From: Lelliottia wanjuensis
Lineage (GTDB): Bacteria > Pseudomonadota > Gammaproteobacteria > Enterobacterales > Enterobacteriaceae
Direction: 5' to 3'
NCBI RefSeq assembly: GCF_030238365.1
Contig: NZ_JASSOT010000080.1
Location: forward strand, 62,001-126,000
DNA: 64,000 nucleotides
The notes beneath the pieces are model-generated. The model was not told where the DNA came from. It saw only the letters and a list, made by a program, of their open reading frames with translations, and did not search any database. The translations under genes were made by a program, and so were the position numbers. Below are positions 46,734-53,262 of this stretch, piece after piece (positions within the stretch are counted from its first letter, which is position 1; the number at the start of each line of letters is the position of its first letter).

Positions 46734-47000
46734 ATTATCTCCAGTCGGTAATTAAATTATATTAAAAGGCGGAGGTTGATGACGAACATCGCTATCCGAT
46801 GCCGTGCATTCTAATTAGGTGCACTGTTAAAATCAGCTCGAAAATAAACCAAAAACAAAGTCAATTTGGAGTCCGATTTTGCGATTTATTTATTTGCAAA
46901 ATAGAAAAACAGCCGTATATCATTAACTTCTGAACAGATTCACTAAGGGTATTCATAATATGGATGCTGTATTTACCCGTGCTCAAAATGGGAACTGGCA

Positions 47001-47663
47001 ATGATAAAATCATTAATGCGTGCAACAGCGGTTGTCCCGCTGCTGCTTTCACCTGATGTCATGGCCGCAGATACCGCGATTATCAAAGTCCAGGCCATGC
47101 TGGTAATGGGCTCCTGTACACCTTCGCTGGATAACGGTGGTCTGCTGGATTTTGGCGGATTTCCCGTGGATCACCTCTACGAAGACACCCCGAGCGGGCT
47201 GGATACGCGCAATATCAGCCTCCACATTACCTGTTCTGAACCTGTCGCGTTAGCCTTCACCTTTCAGGATGACCGCAGCGATACCCTGGACGGCGGCAGC
47301 GCGGATATTGCCACTTACGGATTTGGCATCGGCAAAACAGCAGGGGGCGTGAATATCGGCCACTATTACCTCTACCTGGTCGGCCCCGACACGCCAGTGG
47401 TCAATAATGCCCCGGCCCGCACGATCTTCTCTGACAATAACGGCGCTGACTGGAATTTGGCCTCCAGCTCAACCCGCGCCTCAAACAGCGGCAGCAATCT
47501 GGCGGCCTTTTCCGATACTCAGGATTTCACCCATCCGCTGGCCGTTGAAACCGCCGAAGTGGAACTGTCAGTCCATCCCATCGTGCAAAGCCGCAAAACC
47601 CTGGCGCTGACGGACGACCAGCCGTATGAAGGGCTTGCGACGATAAGCCTGGTCTATCTCTAA
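47001..47663 (+). CDS. DUF1120 fimbrial subunit, divergent paralogue
   Basis: 220 residues; signal peptide about MIKSLMRATAVVPLLLSPDVMA. Mature start ADTAIIKVQAMLVMGSCTPS closely parallels the 41313-41987 protein (ADTADLKVQGKLIMGSCTPS), and the C-terminus GLATISLVYL matches ATISVKYL. It is transcribed away from the chaperone, so two paralogous subunits flank the cluster in separate units. Alternative pilin or adhesin is possible. The start is supported by GGGAACTGGCA upstream, not a strong site. Confidence 0.7.
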   Translation: MIKSLMRATAVVPLLLSPDVMAADTAIIKVQAMLVMGSCTPSLDNGGLLDFGGFPVDHLYEDTPSGLDTRNISLHITCSEPVALAFTFQDDRSDTLDGGSADIATYGFGIGKTAGGVNIGHYYLYLVGPDTPVVNNAPARTIFSDNNGADWNLASSSTRASNSGSNLAAFSDTQDFTHPLAVETAEVELSVHPIVQSRKTLALTDDQPYEGLATISLVYL

Positions 47664-47760
47664 GCCCTGTAAAAAGGTGTTGCATTTTACCGGTCAAAAA
47701 CCCTGGCGATTAACTTTCTTGTAGCTACGCTTAAACAGGTAACCTATAGCGGGAGGGGTT

Positions 47761-47973
47761 ATGTTGACTCATTCTGAAGCCAAACGGTGGGCATCGGTAA
47801 TGCTGAAATCGGCGTTATGCGATGGGATGCAAACGGAGGAGATTTCTCGTCAGGTACACCTGGTCTGCGATCATCACGGGCGGGAGTGTCTGGAGGAGTT
47901 GATAGAAGAGATCTTAATTGAAGCAGGACGAATAGGGCCTAAGCACAGCAATGGTGAAATTCACCATCACTGA
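47761..47973 (+). CDS. Small hypothetical protein, 70 residues
   Basis: Begins MLTHSEAKRWASVMLKSALC with a strong ribosome site GGGAGGGG 3-4 bases upstream and ends in GEIHHH. Predicted largely helical, acidic middle (ECLEELIEEILIEAG), His-rich tail, two internal Cys (LVCDHHGREC), so metal binding is conceivable. No signal peptide or membrane segment. I do not recognise the family. The good ribosome site and a CTATAG-like -10 just upstream (47745) argue that it is real. Confidence 0.6.
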   Translation: MLTHSEAKRWASVMLKSALCDGMQTEEISRQVHLVCDHHGRECLEELIEEILIEAGRIGPKHSNGEIHHH

Positions 47974-48056
47974 GCGTCAATATTCTGCTAACCGTTTTCA
48001 TCCATCACGATGTTCTCACGCGGATCCGGGAGCAACTTTGCTCCCGGACAGCCGGT

Positions 48057-49625
48057 TTAGAAAATATCCTTCACTTTAAACAGCGCTACGGACTGTGACA
48101 GCAGGTTTGCCTGGCCATTCACGCCCGATGCGGTCGTCGCCACTTCTTCCACCAGCGCGGCGTTTTGCTGCGTAACGTGATCCATCTGCGTGATGGCGAT
48201 GCGGATTTGTTCCACGCCGCGGCTCTGCTCTTCCGATGCCAGCGCGATGTTCTCCATCATCACGTTGACCTTACTGACGGCCCCGCTGATATCCAGCATG
48301 GTCTGGCTGGTTTTATTCGCCAGCTCCGCGCCTTCTTCGATATAGAGTCGTGATTCGTTAATCAGCGTGGTGATCTCTTTAGCGGAGTCCGTACAGCGGC
48401 GGGCCAGGTTTCTGACTTCCCCTGCGACCACCGCAAAACCGCGTCCGGACTGACCGGCACGGGCGGCTTCTACTGCGGCGTTAAGAGCCAGAATGTTGGT
48501 CTGGAACGCGATGCTGTCGATAACGCTGATAATCTCAACCATCTTCTGGGCGCTCTGGCTGATGGCTTCCATCTTCTTCATCATGCCGCGCATCTGCTCT
48601 TCGCCTTCGTTGGCAATACCGGCGGCATTCTGCACCATCTGTGCCGCTTCAAGCGCATTGTCGGTATTCAGTTTCACCGTAGAGGTGATCTGCTCCATGC
48701 TCGCGGCGGTTTCCACGACGGCGGCTGCCTGCTCTTCGGTACGACGGGAGAGGTCGCTGTTGCCCGCTGAAATCTCCTGCGTGCCGATATTGATCGACTC
48801 AACGCCCTGACGGATAGAGACCACGGTGGAGTTCAGCTCGGCCTGCATGGTTTGCAGCGAGGCGCACAGCAAACCAATTTCATTGCTGTTTTCGACGTGG
48901 ATTTCCCCGGTCAGATCGCCTTTACCAATAAACTCGAAATGCTCAGCCACTTCCTGCAGCGGAAGGACTAACATTTTGCGCATCCAGCCGTTGATCACAA
49001 AGAACAAGACGGCAGCCACCACCAGCATGGCGATCATCACATACAGGGCAAAGTGATAGGAGCTGTTGCTGTAACTGATGACGCCGTCCAGATTGCTCTG
49101 TGTGGTATCAATGTAAGAGCGATATTCATCATCCCAGGCCTGGCGAACCTGCTGGGTGGTTTCGGCATATTTGGCTAACGCGGACTTCAGCTCCTGCGGA
49201 TCGTTCACATTGATCACCAGGCCCGCATTATGCGTAATCACGCCCATTTGCTGGTCGTAACGGTCTTTCATTCTCTCGCCGACTTCGGGATGAATGGTTG
49301 AAAGCCCTGGGATCTGCACAAACAGCTGATACTGCTCGGCAGCGGTCTGCATCTCTTTGCGGATACTCTCCTGGATACCCGGCTCGTCAATATCATCGCC
49401 GTGAGTTTTGGCCTGAGCGGCAGTATCAATGATAACTCGCGCGCGCAAAATGGCGTTACGCACGTTGTTGAGCGCCTTTTGCTCTCCGGCGTTGTAACTC
49501 AAAGTCTGAATATCACTGTTGCTGCGGTGGAGGAAGTAGAGCCCCAGGCCGCTGGAAAGAATGAGCATGAGCGTAAATGTCGTCAGAACGATCAACAGCC
49601 CGACGCTGATTTTAATATTTTTCAC
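48057..49625 (-). CDS. Methyl-accepting chemotaxis protein (Tar-like ligand domain)
   Basis: 522 residues, GTG start after AAAGGGG. Helix 1 about 8-32, four-helix periplasmic ligand domain (about 33-190), helix 2 about 193-212, HAMP, then the signalling domain with the hairpin tip EIISVIDSIAFQTNILALNA and flanking methylation helices. The C-terminus is ALFKVKDIF: it lacks the NWETF pentapeptide that recruits CheR, so it would behave as a low-abundance type receptor. A FliA promoter lies directly upstream. Ligand unknown. Confidence 0.92.
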   Translation of the reverse strand: MKNIKISVGLLIVLTTFTLMLILSSGLGLYFLHRSNSDIQTLSYNAGEQKALNNVRNAILRARVIIDTAAQAKTHGDDIDEPGIQESIRKEMQTAAEQYQLFVQIPGLSTIHPEVGERMKDRYDQQMGVITHNAGLVINVNDPQELKSALAKYAETTQQVRQAWDDEYRSYIDTTQSNLDGVISYSNSSYHFALYVMIAMLVVAAVLFFVINGWMRKMLVLPLQEVAEHFEFIGKGDLTGEIHVENSNEIGLLCASLQTMQAELNSTVVSIRQGVESINIGTQEISAGNSDLSRRTEEQAAAVVETAASMEQITSTVKLNTDNALEAAQMVQNAAGIANEGEEQMRGMMKKMEAISQSAQKMVEIISVIDSIAFQTNILALNAAVEAARAGQSGRGFAVVAGEVRNLARRCTDSAKEITTLINESRLYIEEGAELANKTSQTMLDISGAVSKVNVMMENIALASEEQSRGVEQIRIAITQMDHVTQQNAALVEEVATTASGVNGQANLLSQSVALFKVKDIF

Positions 49626-49673
49626 AATAAACCCCTTTGTAACCTGTAGCGAGTACCATCAATGTTGGAAGGG

Positions 49674-49700
49674 TTATCGGCAGGGGGATATGGGGCTTGA
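49674..49700 (-). promoter_or_regulatory. Sigma-28 (FliA) promoter of the chemoreceptor gene
   Basis: Minus strand: TCAAGCCC, 11-base spacer, GCCGATAA. The -10 is a perfect FliA element and the -35 keeps T, A, A and G of TAAAGTTT at correct spacing. It is about 50 bp before the start codon, so the receptor belongs to the flagellar class 3 genes. Confidence 0.8.
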
Positions 49701-49823
49701 TTCGCAGAAACAGCAAAATCAGCCTAAAACCAAAATATGACGTTTACTGTTTTTTCTGAGGGGAAAAGCGAGATTTAAACTTGATGATCCGGATGCGTAT
49801 GTCAGGCGGGGCGCGATGTCGCC

Positions 49824-49916
49824 AAAAAAAGCCCACTATAAAGTGGGCAAGAAATACTGGAAGCAATGTGAGCAATGTCGTACTGAATACCTAAGTGTTT
49901 TGCTCAACTATTCAGT
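49824..49916 (-). ncRNA. ryhB2: RyhB-family iron-responsive small RNA (RyhB-2/IsrE-like)
   Basis: About 93 nt, minus strand. A 29-base run (49853-49881 on the plus strand), containing CATTGCTCACATTGCTTCC on the RNA strand, equals the conserved core of E. coli RyhB as I recall it. The 5' part folds into a hairpin with arms ACTGAATA / TATTCAGT; the 3' end is a terminator, GCCCACT-TTAT-AGTGGGC followed by seven T residues. The promoter (TTGCAA, 17 bp, TATCTT) overlaps a perfect Fur-type palindrome. The adjacent yeaQ matches the position of RyhB-2 (IsrE) in Salmonella. Made in low iron, it would pair with mRNAs of iron-using proteins via Hfq. No protein is encoded in the 49626-50105 gap. Confidence 0.9.
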
Positions 49917-49941
49917 GTTGAGAAAGATAATCTTTCTCAAC
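49917..49941 (-). promoter_or_regulatory. Fur box palindrome of the RyhB-like sRNA
   Basis: A perfect 11-3-11 inverted repeat. Its central 19 bases, GAGAAAGATAATCTTTCTC, match 15 of 19 of the Fur consensus. It covers the predicted -10 (TATCTT) and ends one base before the predicted transcript start. Confidence 0.88.
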
Positions 49942-50011
49942 TAAAGTTGCAACCCCATCTTTTGTGTGGTGCGGCATTTTTTTAGTGCTGATAAAACGCG
50001 CAGTCAGACAG

Positions 50012-50027
50012 TGTGATCCTTATCACA
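50012..50027 (+). promoter_or_regulatory. CRP site upstream of yeaQ
   Basis: TGTGATCCTTATCACA is a perfect CRP core (TGTGA-N6-TCACA), 79 bp upstream of yeaQ and about 100 bp upstream of the RyhB-like RNA start on the other strand. Confidence 0.65.
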
Positions 50028-50105
50028 AATTTCATTTTGGAGATCCTGTGCTATCCTTTTCTGTGTCGTTGATTTAATGACAAAAACCATACAGAGAGGA
50101 AAGCT

Positions 50106-50354
50106 ATGGGAATTTTATCCTGGATTATCTTTGGGCTTATTGCGGGGATTCTGGCGAAGTGGATCATGCCGGGCAAAGATGGCGGCGGGTTCTTCGTCAC
50201 AGTGATACTGGGGGTCGTGGGCGCCGTCGTCGGCGGCTGGATCAGCACCCTGTTCGGTTTTGGTAAAGTCGATGGCTTTAACTTCGGCAGCTTTGCTGTT
50301 GCGGTGATCGGCGCGCTGGTCGTTCTGTTTATCTACAGAAAAATCAAAAGCTAA
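50106..50354 (+). CDS. yeaQ: GlsB/YeaQ/YmgE family stress-response membrane protein YeaQ
   Basis: 82 residues, nearly identical to E. coli YeaQ. Three hydrophobic segments: LSWIIFGLIAGILAKWIM, VTVILGVVGAVVGGWISTLF and FAVAVIGALVVLFIYR. The family (also called transglycosylase-associated) is linked to general stress in several bacteria, but no reaction is known. AGAGAGGAAAG gives a strong ribosome site. Confidence 0.93.
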   Translation: MGILSWIIFGLIAGILAKWIMPGKDGGGFFVTVILGVVGAVVGGWISTLFGFGKVDGFNFGSFAVAVIGALVVLFIYRKIKS

Positions 50355-50367
50355 GCGTCTGAAACGT

Positions 50368-50407
50368 GAAAAAGGCTGCCATCGGGCTAATGCTGGTCAG
50401 TTAAGCA
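50368..50407 (+). repeat. Left 40-bp inverted end of the 0.7-kb element
   Basis: GAAAAAGGCTGCCA ... GGTCAGTTAAGCA, directly after the yeaQ stop region. It pairs with 51027-51066 in inverted orientation with five mismatches. Confidence 0.85.
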
Positions 50408-50470
50408 TCTGAGGTTGTTCCGTTCACCTTATGTTCCGCAGAATATAATCGCTTCACAACTTGTGAACGT

Positions 50471-50498
50471 GAAAAGGGGGCCACGCGGCCCCCTTTTC
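50471..50498 (+). terminator. Strong hairpin with T-run inside the 0.7-kb element
   Basis: GAAAAGGGGGCC / GGCCCCCTTTTC with a 4-base loop (ACGC). Symmetric A and T runs let it act in both directions. Confidence 0.75.
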
Positions 50499-50995
50499 AA
50501 TCCCCGCGCCCCGCAAAGAAATCGGTGCTTCGCACTGCGCTCACCTCCCGGCCCGCTGCCTGCGGTCGGCTCGACTCGACTTCCTGTCTCGTTTCGCCTC
50601 TGGCCGCCATCCCTGGCGTCCAGCCCTTGTCATCCGGCCTCCGGTTCGCCGATTTCAGCGGGGACCCACACCGGTGCCACATGCAGACAGCTGTGAAGGT
50701 TGAGGGAACGGGAGTCCGGCTGAAAATCGCTGAGGCGTTGACTGGAGGCAGGGGCGACGCACAGGGATGTGCGTCGAGGGCGCGACTTACAGGGATGTTA
50801 CCTGCGCCCGTCCCCGTCAGCCGGAAGGAATAAGACGAAGGCACCGCGAAGCGGCGATTTTCTTTGCCGGGAGCCGGGGTTGCCAGGGTGGTGGCGATTG
50901 AGCCACCCTGGCACGTTCACCGCAGAGAGATGGACCGGAAGCAGAGGAACGAAAGTGAACGGAACAATTCCACTGAAGCCATAAAGGTCCTGAGC

Positions 50996-51031
50996 AAGCA
51001 AAATAATGAATTTAAATTCATTATTTTGCTT
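50996..51031. repeat. 36-bp perfect palindrome
   Basis: 18 bases (AAGCAAAATAATGAATTT) followed directly by their exact reverse complement, no spacer. AT-rich, in contrast to the GC-rich element it borders. Its right arm runs into the right inverted end. It could extrude as a cruciform or act as a 3' hairpin for yoaJ. Confidence 0.95.
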
Positions 51032-51066
51032 AACTGACTGGCATTAGCCATCTGGCAGCCTTTTTC
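51027..51066 (-). repeat. Right 40-bp inverted end of the 0.7-kb element
   Basis: On the minus strand GAAAAAGGCTGCCA ... AGTCAGTTAAGCA. It lies 11 bp beyond the yoaJ stop. Outward of it, AAACG precedes the repeat as it does (with two extra bases) on the left side. Confidence 0.85.
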
Positions 51067-51077
51067 GTTTGCAGAGG

Positions 51078-51152
51078 TCACCACCAGCCGAGCTGGGTGC
51101 CTGCCATCGCCACTACCGCGACGATCAACATAATGATGGTTGTCTTGCGCAT
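51078..51152 (-). CDS. yoaJ: Small inner-membrane protein YoaJ, 24 residues
   Basis: 24 residues, MRKTTIIMLIVAVVAMAGTQ followed by LGWW. One hydrophobic helix with a basic N-terminus and the LGWW ending shared with E. coli YoaJ. Its ATG follows the yoaK stop directly (TAAATG), so the two are co-translated. Function unknown. Confidence 0.85.
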   Translation of the reverse strand: MRKTTIIMLIVAVVAMAGTQLGWW

Positions 51153-51251
51153 TTACGCCCCCGGCGCGGCGTAACCGCCGACAAAAAACCACGTTAAAAA
51201 GACCACTGCCGTGATAAAAATCACGACCGGGAAAACAATTCCGATCCTCAT
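51153..51251 (-). CDS. yoaK: Small inner-membrane protein YoaK, 32 residues
   Basis: 32 residues starting MRIGIVFPVVIFITAVVFLT and ending GGYAAPGA, almost identical to E. coli YoaK. One transmembrane helix. Ribosome site AGAGGTG upstream. It lies 42 bp after the dgcP stop on the same strand, so dgcP-yoaK-yoaJ may form one transcript. Confidence 0.88.
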   Translation of the reverse strand: MRIGIVFPVVIFITAVVFLTWFFVGGYAAPGA

Positions 51252-51293
51252 CACATCACCTCTAAGGTTTCCTTGCCCGCAGAGTGTACGGGG

Positions 51294-52322
51294 TTACTCC
51301 TCCGGGAGAAAGCGCGTTTTGCTTTTGCCTTTTTTCTCCCGATACATCGCCGTATCCGCCGCGCGCAGCGCGCTGTCAGCATCGGTATCGGCAGGATCGA
51401 CTTCGACTACGCCCAGGCTTGCGCCAGGATAAACCAGATGCACGTTGCCGAGCCAGTATTCCCCGGCAATTGACGCCCCGATCTGCGTGCGCAGAATATT
51501 TATCTGCGCGTTGTCGGCCGCGTTATCGCCTTTACTCAGACACGCCACCAAAAACTCATCGCCGCCGAGTCGGCCCACGATATCATCTTCTGTCTGCCCG
51601 TCGGTCAGCCGCTTACCCACTTCCACCAAAAACTGGTCGCCAGTCTCATGACCAAAGCGATCGTTGATGAGCTTAAAATCATCCAGATCGATGTAGGCAA
51701 TAATAGCGTTGCGCTTGAGATGACGCGCCAGCGAGAAGAGGGTATTGAGATTATCAAAAATCGCGCGGCGGTTGGGTAAACCGGTCAGTGCATCCGTATA
51801 CGAATGGGCGATGAGGGCCGCGTTGGCTTCGCGCAGCTGAATGACTAAGGACTCTTTCTGAATGTACTGGGCGATGAGACCGGCAAACAGCTGCAGCACC
51901 TGCTCGCCGCGGTCGCTCAGGGTCTGTTTCTGCGTACTGGCCGCGCAGAGGGTGCCGTACAGCGACCCATCGGCCAGATGAATAGGAATACTCACGTAGG
52001 TGGTGATGCCGAGCGCTTTGGCCGCGTCGCAATCCGCCCAGCGTTCCGCCACCTCGTTGCTGAAAAAGCAGTGACTGTCGATGGCGCGCTTACAGAGGGT
52101 ATCGCCCCAGGGCACGCTTAGCCCCTCGGGGATCTGCATCTGCTTGCTGTTGCGGGCGTAAAGAATGTGCTGCAAACGCGCATTGATATCGACTTTCGTC
52201 AGATAGGTCGATTCCATATCGGTGACAATCTCCAGCATCTCCAGGAGCTGACGCACCAGGCTTTCAAGGGATTGTTCGGTTGCGAGGGTTTCTGAAACAC
52301 GGGCAAGAATAATATCCGACAT
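51294..52322 (-). CDS. dgcP: Diguanylate cyclase DgcP (YeaP): GAF-GGDEF
   Basis: 342 residues from the ATG at 52322 (MSDIILARVSETLATEQSL), matching the E. coli DgcP start; readings from further upstream run through a terminator and are rejected. GAF domain about 20-165; GGDEF domain about 175-335 with intact GRLGGDEFLVA, so an active c-di-GMP synthase is expected. No RxxD inhibitory site is seen five residues before GGDEF. E. coli DgcP is polar-localised through its GAF domain. The leader contains a candidate sRNA. Confidence 0.92.
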   Translation of the reverse strand: MSDIILARVSETLATEQSLESLVRQLLEMLEIVTDMESTYLTKVDINARLQHILYARNSKQMQIPEGLSVPWGDTLCKRAIDSHCFFSNEVAERWADCDAAKALGITTYVSIPIHLADGSLYGTLCAASTQKQTLSDRGEQVLQLFAGLIAQYIQKESLVIQLREANAALIAHSYTDALTGLPNRRAIFDNLNTLFSLARHLKRNAIIAYIDLDDFKLINDRFGHETGDQFLVEVGKRLTDGQTEDDIVGRLGGDEFLVACLSKGDNAADNAQINILRTQIGASIAGEYWLGNVHLVYPGASLGVVEVDPADTDADSALRAADTAMYREKKGKSKTRFLPEE

Positions 52323-52452
52323 GACGTAGGTAGACTCCCATGCAGAAGACGCCAGTATCTGCATGTTGTGCTGAATTTTTCGGCTGGGGCATAGTAGAAC
52401 ACGAATACAGGAAATTTTATATATTGTCGCGGCAGATGCCGCTGGGCAGGCG

Positions 52453-52528
52453 AAAAAAAGCCCCGCCGTTGCGGGCAGGGCAAAAGACATCTTGATTACG
52501 GAATGATGTTCTCTGGTCATTGAGAACG
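52453..52528 (-). ncRNA. Candidate small RNA or attenuated leader upstream of dgcP
   Basis: About 76 nt on the minus strand. A -10 TATAGT (52534-52539) with TTAAAC 16 bp upstream; a 5' hairpin GTTCTC/GAGAAC (52508-52527) with an 8-base loop; an unpaired U/A-rich middle (ATCATTCCGTAATCAAGATG); then a strong terminator, GCCCTGCC/GGCGGGGC and seven T residues. It stops 130 bp before dgcP. I do not recognise it as a named sRNA. It could be independent or an attenuator for dgcP. Confidence 0.55.
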
Positions 52529-52631
52529 CAGCCACTATAGGGTGAAAAAGTGCAGGTTTAATGGAGAAATCATGGAGAAAACAACGAAGAGTCGGTACGC
52601 TTTAAACTCTGCAAACAGAAAGGACAATACG

Positions 52632-52874
52632 ATGCGATATCTGCTGCTGGCGATGGCTCTGCCGTTAGCCGCCTGTTCGACCCCTCCCGACGCGCCAAAA
52701 CCTCCGCAAATCGGTATGGCGAATCCTGCTGCCGTCTACTGCGTGAAGAAGGGCGGAGAGCGCGTTCCGGTACAAAGTCCGCAGGGCGTTCGCACCGAGT
52801 GCAAACTGCCGGGCGGGGAAGTGATTGACGAGTGGGATCTGTTCCGCCGCGATCACCCTACGCCTGCCGCGTGA
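52632..52874 (+). CDS. yoaF: DUF333 lipoprotein, YoaF-like
   Basis: 80 residues from ATG at 52632, with AGAAAGGA upstream; an upstream reading from 52542 is not needed. Lipoprotein signal MRYLLLAMALPLAAC with Cys at 15. DUF333 core GMANPAAVYCVKKGGERV and a second Cys in RTECKLPGG. E. coli has a DUF333 lipoprotein, YoaF, at the same location. Function unknown. Confidence 0.85.
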   Translation: MRYLLLAMALPLAACSTPPDAPKPPQIGMANPAAVYCVKKGGERVPVQSPQGVRTECKLPGGEVIDEWDLFRRDHPTPAA

Positions 52875-52956
52875 CAGTCAAGGCGCGACTGCGATACACT
52901 TCTCTTTAAGAATTATCTCAGTCCCTGGGGCTGATAACCCTTACCGCGAGAGAAGT

Positions 52957-53262
52957 ATGTTCCAGTTAAAACCGGGCAGCCTGTGCATGGTCATTGGCGC
53001 CCGCACCGCCGCCGGGCGGCGCAATATCGGCAAATCCGTTGAGCTTTTTGAACTCTGCAAGCCTGGCGAGCGTTTCCTCAATCCGGTCAACGGCGTGATG
53101 ACCGAACTGCCTGCCAGCGCCGACCGCGCCCTGTGGCTGGTTACCGGCGATGTTTTTGCTGTCGATAATCAGCATGGGTTCGCGTTTGTGCGACCGGAAC
53201 ATCTCCTGCCGCTGACGCCGGACGACGCCTCGCAAACGCTCGACGAATTAACCTTCAGCTAA
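52957..53262 (+). CDS. Hypothetical protein, 101 residues
   Basis: Starts MFQLKPGSLCMVIGARTAAG after GAGAGAAG and ends DELTFS. No signal peptide or membrane segment; pattern of short strands (LCMVIGA, ALWLVTGDVFAV, FAFVRPEHLLP) suggests a small beta-barrel. Unknown family; I do not remember an equivalent in E. coli K-12 at this position. Convergent with the broken yeaO, 14 bp away from it, so it is probably a lineage-specific addition. Confidence 0.6.
   Translation: MFQLKPGSLCMVIGARTAAGRRNIGKSVELFELCKPGERFLNPVNGVMTELPASADRALWLVTGDVFAVDNQHGFAFVRPEHLLPLTPDDASQTLDELTFS

Larger units (their letters stand above)
50368..51066. mobile_element. Unclassified 0.7-kb hairpin-rich element with 40-bp inverted ends
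   Basis: The segment between yeaQ and yoaJ starts and ends with an imperfect inverted repeat (35 of 40 bases, listed separately). A second inverted pair lies inside: TTGTTCCGTTCAC at 50415-50427 and GTGAACGGAACAA at 50955-50967. The GC-rich middle contains strong hairpins, e.g. CGACGCACA/TGTGCGTCG (50755-50776) and GCCAGGGTGG/CCACCCTGGC (50882-50912). A 102-codon plus-strand reading (50525-50833, TTG start, no ribosome site) is not convincing. No transposase is present. It may be a non-autonomous insertion; I did not find a clear target duplication. Similar GC-rich segments seem familiar from other enterobacterial genomes, but I cannot verify that. Confidence 0.5.

Noticed and set aside
46734-47000. 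Phase-variable invertible promoter between chaperone and DUF1120 genes
   Set aside because: I saw only a 5-base inverted pair (GTGCA/TGCAC at 46804-46824) and no recombinase gene nearby.
50525-50833. 102-codon plus-strand reading inside the 0.7-kb element
   Set aside because: TTG start without a ribosome site over hairpin-rich DNA. It looks familiar from automatic annotations, but I see no domain, so I do not call it a gene.
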